Shown here: positions 35,730 through 44,388 of the stretch, piece after piece | How the letters are laid out: every line of letters begins with the position of its first letter | Numbering within the stretch: the stretch's first letter is position 1 | NCBI RefSeq assembly: GCF_000472925.1 | Contig: NZ_AXAS01000014.1 | Coordinates: 62,001-126,000 of the forward strand | Direction: 5' to 3' | DNA: 64,000 nucleotides | Source of the DNA: Bradyrhizobium sp. Ec3.3 | Lineage (GTDB): Bacteria > Pseudomonadota > Alphaproteobacteria > Rhizobiales > Xanthobacteraceae | Notes under the pieces: model-generated | What the model saw: the letters and a program-made list of their open reading frames with translations, nothing else | Databases searched by the model: none | Told to the model about the DNA's origin: nothing | Position numbers and translations under genes: made by a program

Positions 35730-36341
35730 GTGAACCTCCGTTGAGACTGTCTCACTCCTGCCTAGTGCAAGGCTCGGGGCCGCCGTGTGAAGTCCTTCAC
35801 ATCTCTCTTCTTCTTGATACCGCTGGAGTTGTTGCCCCAAGCTCCGGTCATCTGGTGCGCTGGCCCTGCCCTGCCGGCGTAGTCCGACGCTCAGCCGCGC
35901 AGATTTGTAGCTCGTCACCGTAGCTAGTCACGCGGGTCTCGGGGGATTGTCGAAAATCGAAGACAGTTCAATATCTTGCTATTTCGGTTTGGAGGAGCGG
36001 TGAACAACATACTTGGCGGAAGGGGTGTCCTGTCAACCGGGCTGATATCGTTCGTCTCTTCTGCAAGCTTTGCACGCAATCTACGGTGCTAGCAACGGTG
36101 CGCACAGCGGCCTTACGACCGTAGTTTTTGGCTAGCGCTACAGTGCTCCTTCTCCTCCGGCGGCGGGCGATGCACCGCCGCGTGAAAAACGCGGGGTACG
36201 CGTGACCACTAGCTAGGTCGAGTTTGGCCGCAAATGCAAGACACGCTGACCTATAAGCCTCAGCAACGTCAAATTCCCGCCACTGTGCCAGCACTTCGCC
36301 GGGTTCATAGAATTGTCGCACACCTCAGCGCAGGGGGGACA
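35730..36341. other. intergenic region with a CRP-type site
   Basis: Apart from the palindrome at 35786 I see nothing that codes convincingly. The minus-strand frame 35968-36321 has an Arg-rich centre and no recognisable fold. Confidence 0.4.
35786..35801. promoter_or_regulatory. CRP-type palindrome TGTGA-N6-TCACA
   Basis: TGTGAAGTCCTTCACA is a perfect CRP/FNR-superfamily-type half-site pair located 57-72 bases upstream of the exported-protein start at 35729. It shares its arms (TGTGAA, TTCACA) with the site at 12985. Binding is inferred. Confidence 0.5.
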
Positions 36342-36659
36342 ATGATCGAGGACAACAGCAATCGCCACAGTGGAGCTAATGGCTCCAAGCTTTCAAAAAA
36401 CGTCCAATTGCATGTCATTCGCCTAACGCTTAATCAGCTTGACCAACAGTTAACAAGCATGCGGGAAAGCGACGGCGAGGGCGTTGTCGAGGATATCATA
36501 GACAAGAGCCGCACCAGCACGTTCATTAGAACGGTGGTAGAGCGCGAGCTAAAGCGACGGGACGAAGGAGATCAATTGTTTGCTCGCGTTGAGGGGGTGG
36601 TTAAAGCGCTTCGTACCGCAGAGGAGGCAGCCTTGTCGTCGCCTCCAAAGGTAGGATAA
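36342..36659 (+). CDS. hypothetical protein, helical
   Basis: From the ATG at 36342 (MIEDNSNRHSGANGSKLSKN) the product is 105 residues. Its C-terminal 70 residues (VIRLTLNQLDQQLTSMRESD, SRTSTFIRTVVERELKRRDE) are helical, resembling a ribbon-helix-helix-like or short coiled-coil protein. GGGGGGAC precedes the start. Function unknown. Confidence 0.5.
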   Translation: MIEDNSNRHSGANGSKLSKNVQLHVIRLTLNQLDQQLTSMRESDGEGVVEDIIDKSRTSTFIRTVVERELKRRDEGDQLFARVEGVVKALRTAEEAALSSPPKVG

Positions 36660-36960
36660 CGACCCTGATCCGGATGCTCGGAATAATCGTCCCGCCCATA
36701 GATATATCGGCGGCCCCCGAAATGCCGGGCTGGCTGATGATTGCCGCAACGAAAAAAATGTCGCTCAGTTTCATGAGACACCACCTCAAAAGGTAGCAGC
36801 AAGAACATCCATCTTGCGATCGCCAGCCGCTTCGATCAGGAGACTACCGCAAACTTCGCCATGTAGTGCGCGAGATCACCAAAGCTGATCAAGCATGCTG
36901 CCACTGTGGCCGACATCAGCCACGCTATCGCGAAAGGCGTTGACCATGAGGGAGATCGTC
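36660..36960. other. intergenic region
   Basis: A minus-strand frame at 36601-36789 begins MKLSDIFFVAAIISQPG, which could be a tiny signal-anchored protein, but it overlaps the end of the preceding gene and a competing plus-strand frame. I would not call it. Confidence 0.35.
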
Positions 36961-37443
36961 ATGGGTCTCAACAATACCGAGCGGCAGGCGCGATGGCGCA
37001 CCAAACGGAAGGAGGAAATCGAACGACTGCGCAACGTCGTCGCCGAACAGTCCAAACAATTGGCCGAGGCGCGAAGAGAAATCGAGATTGCCGCCCTTCA
37101 GCAAGAGAACGCGACATTGAAGATTGCGCTTGCTGATGAGCGCAAACAGCATGCAGCAACCAAGGCCATGGCGGCCAAGCCCGCGCCGCCGCCAATTGAT
37201 CCCGACGAGGTGGCCCGCCTCAAGGAGAGGAACCGCAAGCTGTGGCTCGCGCTACGGGAAGTGAATAAATGGTACGAGGGGGAAAGTTGCCGGAAGGGCA
37301 TCATGACGTTCGCGACTTACGGCAAGCTCATGAAATGCTTGCATCCTGACAGCCAGCCAAGCGACGCGGAGAGAAGTGAGGCATGCGCGCTGCTCGGTCA
37401 ATGGAAGCAGGACGGTGATAGAGCCCGACGCCGAGCCCACTAG
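36961..37443 (+). CDS. coiled-coil hypothetical protein
   Basis: The 160-residue product starts MGLNNTERQARWRTKRKEEI, an Arg/Lys-rich segment that could bind nucleic acid, followed by a coiled coil (about residues 18-110, LRNVVAEQSKQLAEARREIE) and a C-terminal KCLHPDSQPSDAERSEACAL segment reminiscent of the short C-terminal module of phage/plasmid HTH proteins. Similar proteins occur in accessory regions of bradyrhizobia. Confidence 0.6.
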   Translation: MGLNNTERQARWRTKRKEEIERLRNVVAEQSKQLAEARREIEIAALQQENATLKIALADERKQHAATKAMAAKPAPPPIDPDEVARLKERNRKLWLALREVNKWYEGESCRKGIMTFATYGKLMKCLHPDSQPSDAERSEACALLGQWKQDGDRARRRAH

Positions 37444-37452
37444 CGGCCCGCG

Positions 37453-37611
37453 TCAATCCTGCGCCACTAACCTGCGGTCGTCGCCTCTCACCGAAATGCG
37501 AAAGCCGTACAATTCATCGAGCCAGACTTGCTCGACGGCCCCGGCTTTTCCCTCGGTCAGGACAACGCCAAATGACGCTCCGCGCGGACTGATGAAGTCT
37601 TCCCGAGAAAG
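37453..37611 (-). pseudogene. C-terminal gene fragment without a start
   Basis: A clean minus-strand frame encodes SREDFISPRGASFGVVLTEG, then KAGAVEQVWLDELYGFRISV, ending RRLVAQD. It is coding-like but is closed on its 5' side by a TGA with no start codon, so it looks like the 3' end of a degraded gene. Confidence 0.3.
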
Positions 37612-37971
37612 TCAGTGACTGTTCCCTACATGCGCGTTGCCTAGCGCTCTCAAAGGGCGCCAACCCGCGCTGTTTGGGGAGACCGATATCCTGGCCAGCC
37701 GCTGTGATCGCGGCGGCGCTCGACGTTCATATCCGGTCATGGCTCTGCTCAAGGAGATCGAGAAGGCGCAGAAGCTGCTCTAGGCTAGGCGCCACGACAG
37801 GAGGCGGGACGCACCAAGGCCGACCTCCCGTTGCAACCCCGCTGGCGCAACAGCCGGGCCTCCAGTGCAGCGACCGCGCGTCAGCGTGGTTTAAGCCCCC
37901 CTGACCCGCAGCAAATAGGCTGCATTGTTGCCTTTCTGGGAGCTAGATCGTGCTGTGAGGATGGCGCGTGC

Positions 37972-38149
37972 GTGGAGGCCGCGCGCAAGCTCCGCCAGAA
38001 GCAATTCGTGCTGGACGGCGAAGCGGTCGTGCTCGGCGTCGATGCTAGTCAGACTTCAACGCGCTTCACTCGCGCAAGCACGATCATGAGCTCGCAGTTC
38101 TGCGCCTTCGATATTCTTGCCGAAGGCGGTGACGATCTGCATCTGCCAT
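37972..38149 (+). pseudogene. ATP-dependent DNA ligase fragment, double frameshift
   Basis: The frame VEAARKLRQKQFVLDGEAVV followed by LGVD matches the region just after the adenylation lysine in bacterial ATP-dependent DNA ligases (LigD/LigC type). The next segment of the family (DFNALHSRKHDHE) is present but in the +2 frame, and the original frame returns at FCAFDILAEGGDDL. Two compensating indels therefore break the gene. Neither the N-terminal lysine motif nor the C-terminal domain is found. Confidence 0.8.
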
Positions 38150-39610
38150 GACTGTTGAAGCCGCGCTTGAAAACTTCTCCCGCGCATGGATTTTTCAATT
38201 GGCGACTCGACCAAATTCAACATGCACCCCCTCCACAATGGATTCCAGCCGCGCGGTGAAAAAATGAAAACTGGCAACCGGAGGACCTTCGGAGGTTGCG
38301 ACCGAAGTCCCGGCGGACAGGCCGGGCCACTCGGCAATTTCGAGAGCTATTCGGTCTCACGCGGTCTGGCTGTCTGCACGCGGGTCTTTTTCACCACAGT
38401 GTTTTGCGTAGAGGGTCTTGAGTCCGGCTGGGGACTTGCCGCAATGGCGTAGAATTGAAATCAGGCTCCGCAAGCCAACCGTCAAGGAGGTCGAGGCCAG
38501 CGCCGCCGCGAGCAGCACTGGGGCTGCTTATCAGAGTCAGATGCCGCTAGCTCGCCGTTCTGCCGTCGCAGTTCCATCAACCAAGCCGCAGCAGTTTCCG
38601 TTGCCGCTGGTCCCCGCGTTGACGAAACACGCAAACCCCTAAAAGTCACCGGCCCCGACGATATTGCACGTCGGGGCCCTTCAAGACCATCAGGTCGGTT
38701 ACATCCGCCGTACCTTCCGATCCTTGATGTCGTCGATTACCACATGCCATCTAGTGTACGATGTGGCGTTGATGCGCCGTGACGCCGATCACATTCCGCT
38801 CGAAAGCGGCTCGCGGCCGAGGCGCAGCGCAACGGCATGACTTGGCGACCGAGCATGTTCGTCCCCGTTCTGCTCGGGGCCGGCTGGCGGATTGTGGTGA
38901 GCGGCGGCACCACGCACGTCCGGTGATTACAACCCGCGACCGCCTCGGCGTGCTTCAACGGCACGTGGTCGGCCCCGCGGTGGCGGGTTTCTCCTTTCAC
39001 CCGCCACTGCCCCCTTTTTGACGTTTCGAGCACCGGGAATATCCAACCCGACGCCGCTCGAAGGGAGCCTCGCTGCTAACGTTGGATGTAAACGCAGCAC
39101 GCGCGGCGACCTTTTACCCGTGAGGTGAATCCACAATGGACGCTTACATTCCTTGCGCCGACCGACTACCCACGACAGCAGCCTCGATCCCATCAACCGC
39201 TGACAGCGTTGCCGCGACGTCGTCATTGTCCTTGTCCTGGGCGTAGGGGCTCGACCCATAGCGCGTGGCGCTGAAACCCATCACCAACAGTCGGCTCCGG
39301 CCTCGACTTGCCGCAGTGCCGTGCATCACAGTTGAGGCGAGGCCGATATGTTGTCATCCGGCAGTTAGCGCACCGTAGCAGTTTACTGTTCGCGGTAAGC
39401 GCGGCGGGACAGGTGGCCTCCTCAGCGCCTGTCCCGCTGTCCCAACCCTCTTCGTCCGCGCGACCGTTGCCGGCCCCCATTGGCGATAGCTCGGCGTAGT
39501 CGCCCCACTTCGCGGGCCATACCGACCCCCCCTGCCAACCGCGACCGGCGCCCGTTGAATTCACGGGCTTTTCGCGAGCATCAAAATGAAGCTCCACGTT
39601 GGAGCAGGCC
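38150..39610. other. long region without convincing genes
   Basis: These 1460 bases hold no frame I can support. Items seen: a 10-base perfect hairpin at 38651-38678 (GGCCCCGACG stem) without a strong T-run, and a possible 45-residue minus-strand frame at 39144-39281 (MGFSATRYGSSPYAQDKDND). The region lies between two pseudogenes and is likely decayed accessory DNA. Confidence 0.45.
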
Positions 39611-40241
39611 ATGAAGCATGTCGGCATTTATCTGCGTGTCAGCACTGACGGACAGACCACGGAGAACCAGCGCCGCGAGCTGGAGGCGGTCGCTGAGCGC
39701 TCGGGCTGGGTGATCGTCGGCCTCTACGAGGACGCCGACGTCAGCGGCTCCAACGGCCGCAACAAGCGTCCTGGCTTCGATCGGCTGCTGAAGGATGTCA
39801 CCGCCCGCTAGATCAACATGATCGCGGCCTGGAGCGTTGATCGTCTCGGCCGCAGCTTGCAGGATCTGGTCGGCTTCCTGGGCGACCTCCAGGCCGCGAA
39901 GTAAGTGCGACCTGTACCTGCACCAGCAGGCGCCCGACACCACGACGCCCCCGGGGCGCACGATGTTCCAGATGTGCGGCGTGTTTGCCGAAGTCGAGAA
40001 GGCCATGTCGTCGAGCGCGTCAACGCCGGCCTCGCACGCGCCAAGGCAAACGGCGTGAAGCTAGGCCGTGACAGCCGCAAGGACGGCCACAGAAGCGCTG
40101 ATGAGAAGCGCTGGGGGATGAAGGGTCGAGCTGGAAAGACGCATCAGGCGGCTGCTCAGCGAAGGCAAGGGCATTCCCACGATCGCCCGCACGATCGGCG
40201 TCGGCACCAGCACCGTGCAGCGCGCCCTGGAGGCGTCATGA
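39611..40241 (+). pseudogene. serine recombinase (resolvase/invertase), broken
   Basis: The gene starts MKHVGIYLRVSTDGQTTENQ with the catalytic Ser in RVST and continues through YEDADVSGSNGRNKRPGFDR. A TAG at 39809 interrupts the frame; the sequence resumes as INMIAAWSVDRLGRSLQDLV. Frameshifts near 39902 and 40010 separate GRTMFQMCGVFAEVEKA and NAGLARAKANGVKLGR, and another precedes the C-terminal HTH (LLSEGKGIPTIARTIGVGTS). It cannot make a functional recombinase. Confidence 0.92.
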
Positions 40242-40462
40242 CTGACCGCCGGATCGATTCAAGAACTTCCGGCGCTGAAGGCGCGCTCATAAATCGAACC
40301 CACAGCCGTTTCTGAGTGGTACAGCGGTTGCGGCTTTATGGTGGCTACGAACGCCACGAAGCACAGCGCTAAGAGCGCGAAGGTCATGAGACTGAAAGTG
40401 TGGTTCAGGGCCACCTTCGCTCCATTAGTTCTAGGGCTGCATCATGCATGATCACGACTTGC

Positions 40463-40705
40463 CTAAACTACGGCTAGCCGGCTGATAAAGCCGGAGTTCT
40501 GCTGACCACCGAGCAGATTGAAGGCGGTGGCGTTAGCGCCGACAGCCACAGCAATCTGCACGGCAATGTTTTCCTGTATGAAGATATTGCCGAAATTGAC
40601 GATATTGCCGAGTTTGCCGAAGAGCCCGTCGAGCCCGTCGTGACAACAACACCCTCCACTCACGGCGTCGAGTTCGGTATCGATCAGTTCACGCATTTCA
40701 CTCAT
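40463..40705 (-). CDS. double-glycine-leader bacteriocin-like precursor
   Basis: The ATG at 40705 has AGGAGG about 7 bases upstream. The 80-residue product starts MSEMRELIDTELDAVSGG, an 18-residue leader with the ELDxVSGG pattern recognised by C39-peptidase ABC transporters. The predicted mature 62 residues begin CCCHDGLDGLFGKLG and are Gly/Ala/Ile-rich, amphipathic and poorly charged, as in class II microcins and related peptides. No transporter, immunity or modification gene is nearby. Confidence 0.7.
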   Translation of the reverse strand: MSEMRELIDTELDAVSGGCCCHDGLDGLFGKLGNIVNFGNIFIQENIAVQIAVAVGANATAFNLLGGQQNSGFISRLAVV

Positions 40706-41282
40706 GAATTCCCTCCTCGGGGGGTGCATGTGAACAACATCTGGCTCAAACCAAGCCGGCGCCTCACCGTGTTTGTACCGGAGGCTGGTTTTTCCATCTG
40801 TGAGAGAAATCACGTGGCGCCCTACAGCGGCTCTCGGACGTCAAGCTGATCCCGGATCATTCGAAGACGCGCCTGTGGGCGACTTGGCCGACCAGGGTGC
40901 TCACGCCTAACGGGGATTGATCCAGTCCCTCTCGCGCCGCCGGCAGTGGGGGTGCCGGAGGGCGCGCCATGAGCCAACACTCCGACGGATTTAAATGCCG
41001 CCCACGCCACCGCGGACTCGTGGAGCTGCCCGACGGTCTCGTTCACGGTCGCGCCAACGGCGTCGAGTTCTGCAGGCCGCCCACAGCGCGCGACCAGCGC
41101 AAGCTGGCGCCGCCGCGGGAAACCACCATCATCGTTCCGAAGCCGCTGCGGCGAAGGCGACATGTGGACCTTGGCTGACACGCGATCGAATGCACGAAAG
41201 TGGTGCATGTTTCCGCATGCATTTTTGACCTCCGTCTGACGCCGAGAAATGCTCGATCGCCGTTCACCGGGAAAGCATGCCA
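40706..41282. other. region with one doubtful small frame
   Basis: A plus-strand frame at 40969-41178 (69 residues, MSQHSDGFKCRPRHRGLVEL) has GGAGGGCGCGCC upstream and may be a real small gene, but a minus-strand frame covers the same bases and neither shows a recognised domain. Confidence 0.35.
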
Positions 41283-41510
41283 ATGACCAACATAACCCCT
41301 CTGCGGGACTACCTGCAGCACGAACCGCCGCTACGGGTCGACGAGATCGAGGTCGAATACGTCGGCGGCAACGTCTTAGTCACCTTCAACCCATCCAGTA
41401 AGCCGGTGCGCATCTCGATGTCGACCGGCGTCTGCACGAAGATGATGACCACGGCGACCGAGGCGATGAACGCGAACCTCTCCGCCGTGTTGAGCGATAT
41501 CCGCGGCTGA
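41283..41510 (+). CDS. 75-residue hypothetical protein
   Basis: The product starts MTNITPLRDYLQHEPPLRVD and contains a beta-rich middle (EIEVEYVGGNVLVTFNPSSK) followed by a helix (TATEAMNANLSAVLSDI). An ATG two codons earlier (41277) is the alternative. The composition is coding-like. Function unknown. Confidence 0.5.
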   Translation: MTNITPLRDYLQHEPPLRVDEIEVEYVGGNVLVTFNPSSKPVRISMSTGVCTKMMTTATEAMNANLSAVLSDIRG

Positions 41511-41981
41511 CGCCACCGCGCACTGACTTCGAGAGTTGATCTTCACAGTGGTGCCAACCCATCGCTCTGCCTCGGGGACGCCCAGGAATAGGTCGGCCTT
41601 CCACAAGCCGCTGATCGAGGTGGGAAGGCTGGTTGATCGCCTCCGGAATGCTCTCGCAAGCTCGCTGAGGTGTCGTTTGATTTTCGGTGGCTGGTCCTGC
41701 ACTCCAGAGAGCACACGACTGTCGTCGGTGAACTCCTGGTGCACAGTATCAATCAGCTGCTGCCGGCCAGATTTCTCAATTCCGAAGAGGAGCGAGCGGG
41801 GATCACCTGAGATCTTGCACAGCTTTAGCGCGTCGGAGACCCTTTCGAGCACATGCGGATTTCTGGCGTTGAGCGCCTCATGCACAGCGTACTCGAAGCA
41901 GATGCCGCAATCACCGTCGCCCTGCCTCCTGGCTCGGGCCAGCATGAACAGCTTCAGATTCTGATAGTCGCCGACTTCCAT
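41376..41981 (-). pseudogene. truncated hypothetical gene, possible nuclease-like fold
   Basis: From the ATG at 41981 (MEVGDYQNLKLFMLARARRQ) residues 1 to about 155 are coherent: CGICFEYAVHEALNARNP, then LLFGIEKSGRQQLIDTVHQE, and GLWKADLFLG with WVGTTVKIN. The last two segments (Asp then Lys on adjacent strands) could be a PD-(D/E)XK-like core, though unproven. After about 41530 the frame is simply antisense to the gene at 41283, so the original C-terminus is lost. Confidence 0.55.
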
Positions 41982-42108
41982 GGCGACTTCGCGCGCCGGC
42001 CAGCGCTGGGCCGCCAATCGCTCATCGCGTCACCGTAGGACGGCGCATATGGGATCGAGTATGGGTAGACCATGACAATCTAAAATTCATTAATGATTTC
42101 AATGATGC

Positions 42109-42199
42109 TGGCGGAAGGGGTGGGATTCGAACCCACGGTACCCTTGCGGGCACGCCGGTTTTCAAGACCGGTGCCTTAAACCACTCGGCCACCCTTCCC
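42109..42199 (-). tRNA. tRNA-Ser(TGA)
   Basis: Read leftward, the RNA starts GGAAGGGTGGCCGAGTGG, has an anticodon stem-loop with the 7-base loop CTTGAAA (anticodon TGA), a long class II variable arm (GTGCCCGCAAGGGTACC), the T-loop GGTTCGAATCC, and an acceptor stem closing with the first bases. The 3' CCA is encoded at 42109-42111. It reads UCA codons. Mobile DNA often sits at such 3' ends; the decayed region lies on that side. Confidence 0.97.
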
Positions 42200-42422
42200 T
42201 GTCAACGGGATCAGGCACTTAGCGCACGTGCGCGCCGAACGCAACGCGAACTTGGACCCAATCCGGACCCAAGCACCCCAAATAATTGTCCCCATCGGCG
42301 CAACATTGCTTTCTGGGTCGGCACCGCCGCGGGCATAGCGCGATCTGGATGTGGATCTCGATGGCGATCGAGCTCTTCTGACAAGGGGGGCGTCAGCGCA
42401 CTTGCGCGTGCGGCGACTTTTG

Positions 42423-42803
42423 TCACCCCTCCGGGGCTTTGCGTCGCCGCGCGTCGAGGACGTCCTGGAGCTGGTCTATCGCTGACAGGCCCGCCTCCTC
42501 CTCCTCGACCAGGTGCCGCCGGATGTGATCTGGGATCTGATCCCCCTTCCCTTCGGCAATCGTCATCAGGGCGTCGATGAACTCACCCAAGCGATCGATA
42601 CCCTCGGGATCCATGCCGAGGTTGGTCAGTCGCTCAAGGATTGGCCTGTCGCTGGAAAGTCCGCGGTCTCTTTCCATCGCTTGGAGCGTCGCCTCGAGCT
42701 CGTCAAAGCCGGACAAAATGTCGTCCACCTCAGCGCTGAAGCGCTCAACCTCGCTTGCGTTCAGCTCGGCCTCAATGCTCTCTCGCGTTGGTTTGATCGG
42801 CAT
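42423..42803 (-). CDS. hypothetical helical protein
   Basis: This 126-residue acidic protein (MPIKPTRESIEAELNASEVE) is predicted all-helical, with AEVDDILSGFDELEATLQAM and IRRHLVEEEEAGLSAIDQLQ. I do not recognise a family. It is the first gene on the non-mobile side of the tRNA. Confidence 0.55.
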   Translation of the reverse strand: MPIKPTRESIEAELNASEVERFSAEVDDILSGFDELEATLQAMERDRGLSSDRPILERLTNLGMDPEGIDRLGEFIDALMTIAEGKGDQIPDHIRRHLVEEEEAGLSAIDQLQDVLDARRRKAPEG

Positions 42804-42874
42804 TCCGTTCCCCTCGCGCTCTTGGGAGCTGAGGCACAGATTGTGGCGGGACCAAGATTCAATCTCCCCCCAAA

Positions 42875-42988
42875 TTAAGGGGGGCGCTCAGGCGCGATCG
42901 AATCCTCCAGCCCCGCCTCGATCTTGGCGGAGAGCTCGCGGGGCTTGGCCGCGAGCGCGGTGCGCTCCTTATAGAGCACGTCGATCAT
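42875..42988 (-). CDS. 37-residue small protein or gene remnant
   Basis: The frame MIDVLYKERTALAAKPRELS continues with AKIEAGLEDSIAPERPP. It is coding-like and helical, and the same frame is open slightly upstream until a TAG at about 43011-43013, so it may be the C-terminal stub of an older gene. Confidence 0.3.
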   Translation of the reverse strand: MIDVLYKERTALAAKPRELSAKIEAGLEDSIAPERPP

Positions 42989-43039
42989 GCTGGCGTTGGC
43001 CGGCGTGGCCTAGCGCGATGGCTGGGATAGTCCTGCCGG

Positions 43040-43183
43040 CTACTCGCGAGACATTCTCGCAACCTGAGTGCTGGCCTCATCCAGGAGGCGCGCCAGCGTC
43101 TTGAGCGCGGAGGTCGGCACTTCGACGCTGGCCGTCGCAACATCGCTCAGCGGCTCGTTTTGGGGCGTGGGATTGCGCTTCAT
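43040..43183 (-). CDS. 47-residue hypothetical protein
   Basis: The ATG at 43183 overlaps the stop of the upstream gene (43180). The product starts MKRNPTPQNEPLSDVATASV and has a C-terminal helix (LKTLARLLDEASTQVARMSR). Translational coupling to the 43180 gene supports it. Confidence 0.5.
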   Translation of the reverse strand: MKRNPTPQNEPLSDVATASVEVPTSALKTLARLLDEASTQVARMSRE

Positions 43184-43548
43184 CGAGCACTCCCCTCGAA
43201 TGGCGATGGAAGGAGGGTATCGTCCGGAAGCTTTGCAACAGCGGCGATCAGCCGGCGCAACCTCGCACTCGTCGCGGCGCCTTCGGCAAACCATGCCTCG
43301 ATCGTGTCCGGATCGAGCGTGTCGACCAGGTGGGGCGTGGGCACCCTACAACCGGCCGCGCGAATGGCACGGATGTTGTGCTGGTAGCGGCGCACGCGCT
43401 CAACCATTGGCAGCTCCGGACCGTGACGCAGCAGCTGAGATTTGGGCCATATGCCGGCAGGCGAAGCGTCGGACGTCTTGGGAAGCTCGGACAGAAGTTC
43501 GGGCGAGCGAGCCCGTGGCGTGTTATCACGCCGGGTAGCCAAGGCCAT
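43180..43548 (-). CDS. hypothetical protein
   Basis: From the ATG at 43548 (MALATRRDNTPRARSPELLS) the product is 122 residues. A basic disordered N-terminus precedes a helical C-terminal half (RVRRYQHNIRAIRAAGCRVP, RLRRLIAAVAKLPDD). It is divergent from the ribbon-helix-helix gene, with both promoters in the 80-base gap, and forms a two-gene unit with 43040. Confidence 0.55.
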   Translation of the reverse strand: MALATRRDNTPRARSPELLSELPKTSDASPAGIWPKSQLLRHGPELPMVERVRRYQHNIRAIRAAGCRVPTPHLVDTLDPDTIEAWFAEGAATSARLRRLIAAVAKLPDDTLLPSPFEGSAR

Positions 43549-43617
43549 TGGGATCTCCAGGATGGTCGGGGTTAGAGCCGGGGCGGAAGGTGCAACTTCC
43601 CCTCGGCTTGCAGTTGT

Positions 43618-43662
43618 GGTAATACCAAAACATGTCCAAGTCAACAGCGGTATTACCAAAAC
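43618..43662. promoter_or_regulatory. candidate operator pair GGTAwTACCAAAAC
   Basis: GGTAATACCAAAAC at 43618-43631 and GGTATTACCAAAAC at 43649-43662 are near-identical 14-base copies, each with a palindromic GGTAwTACC core, 31 bases apart (about three helical turns). The first abuts the start codon of the ribbon-helix-helix gene and the second lies inside it. Autoregulation by that protein is a natural inference. Confidence 0.5.
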
Positions 43663-43829
43663 CCAAAGGCGGTCGCCCATCGACAGGGAGGGATCCCGTC
43701 CGCGCTATTCGCCTGTCCGATGAGTTTTTGGCGAAAATCGACGCCTGGGCTGTTGCTCAGGATGACAGGCCCGGCCGATCGGAGGCGATCCGCCGCCTAA
43801 TCGAGATCGGTCTGAAGGCGAAGAAATGA
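43632..43829 (+). CDS. ribbon-helix-helix DNA-binding protein
   Basis: The 65-residue protein has a basic N-terminus (MSKSTAVLPKPKGGRPSTGR), then the RHH core: strand VRAIRLSDEFLAKIDAWAVA, a turn with RPGRSEAIRRLIEIGLKAK. This is the standard antitoxin/CopG-type fold. No typical ribosome binding site precedes the ATG, which directly abuts a candidate operator; leaderless or weak translation is possible. No partner toxin is recognised next to it. Confidence 0.82.
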   Translation: MSKSTAVLPKPKGGRPSTGRDPVRAIRLSDEFLAKIDAWAVAQDDRPGRSEAIRRLIEIGLKAKK

Positions 43830-44035
43830 CACAAGCGAACAGCCTTCCCATCTGAGAGGGGTATCGGGCGCATATGGCCTGTCCCGCCTCGGCGATCCGA
43901 TCGGCGGCGTCACGCTGGATGGGGATCGGGCGCTTGATGTTCATTCTGCGATCAAGGGCGCCGCCGAATTTATCCGTCGCCAAATCGAAACCGATCGCTC
44001 AGCTGGGTCTTGAGGGTTGCCGCCGCATGGATCGC

Positions 44036-44356
44036 CTAGATCGGCGTTCTGACGAACTTGATCCCGGCGATCAGTAACGTTTCGCGAAGCTGTGTCGATC
44101 GCGCCGGCTTGATGAAGCTCGGATCGTCCTTCGTCGCGCGCTCGATCCGATCAAAGACGTCTGCCGGTAGGCTGACCTGAAGCTTTTTCAGTTCGGCTTC
44201 ATCTGCGCCGGTTTCCAATGCAGCCCGCGCAAGCGCAAGTGCGGCGGCGACAAATCCGTCGATCATTCTGTCATCCACTTCTTCAGCTTCGCCGACGTCT
44301 AATTCGATCCGCGCGATTTCGACCGCGCGACCACCGGCGACCGTCGTCCGCGACAA
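44036..44356 (-). CDS. hypothetical protein, possible TTG start
   Basis: The coherent part of the frame is AVEIARIELDVGEAEEVDDR through IDGFVAAALALARAALETG and LKKLQVSLPADVFDRIERA, ending FVRTPI. The LQVSLPADVFDRIERATKDD segment resembles a DNA-binding or antitoxin helix pair. A TTG at 44356 is the nearest possible start; the upstream frame is antisense to, or inside, the neighbouring gene. About 106 residues. Confidence 0.45.
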   Translation of the reverse strand: MSRTTVAGGRAVEIARIELDVGEAEEVDDRMIDGFVAAALALARAALETGADEAELKKLQVSLPADVFDRIERATKDDPSFIKPARSTQLRETLLIAGIKFVRTPI

Positions 44357-44388
44357 CGGCCGTCGTGAACAGGAGGCGGCCGCTTGCG

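Noticed and set aside
42109..42199. tRNA-Ser as the attachment site of the prophage block at 48-64 kb
   Set aside because: The tRNA 3' end faces left, whereas the phage genes lie to its right; an element using this site would sit at lower coordinates. No repeat of the tRNA 3' end was found by eye near the prophage.
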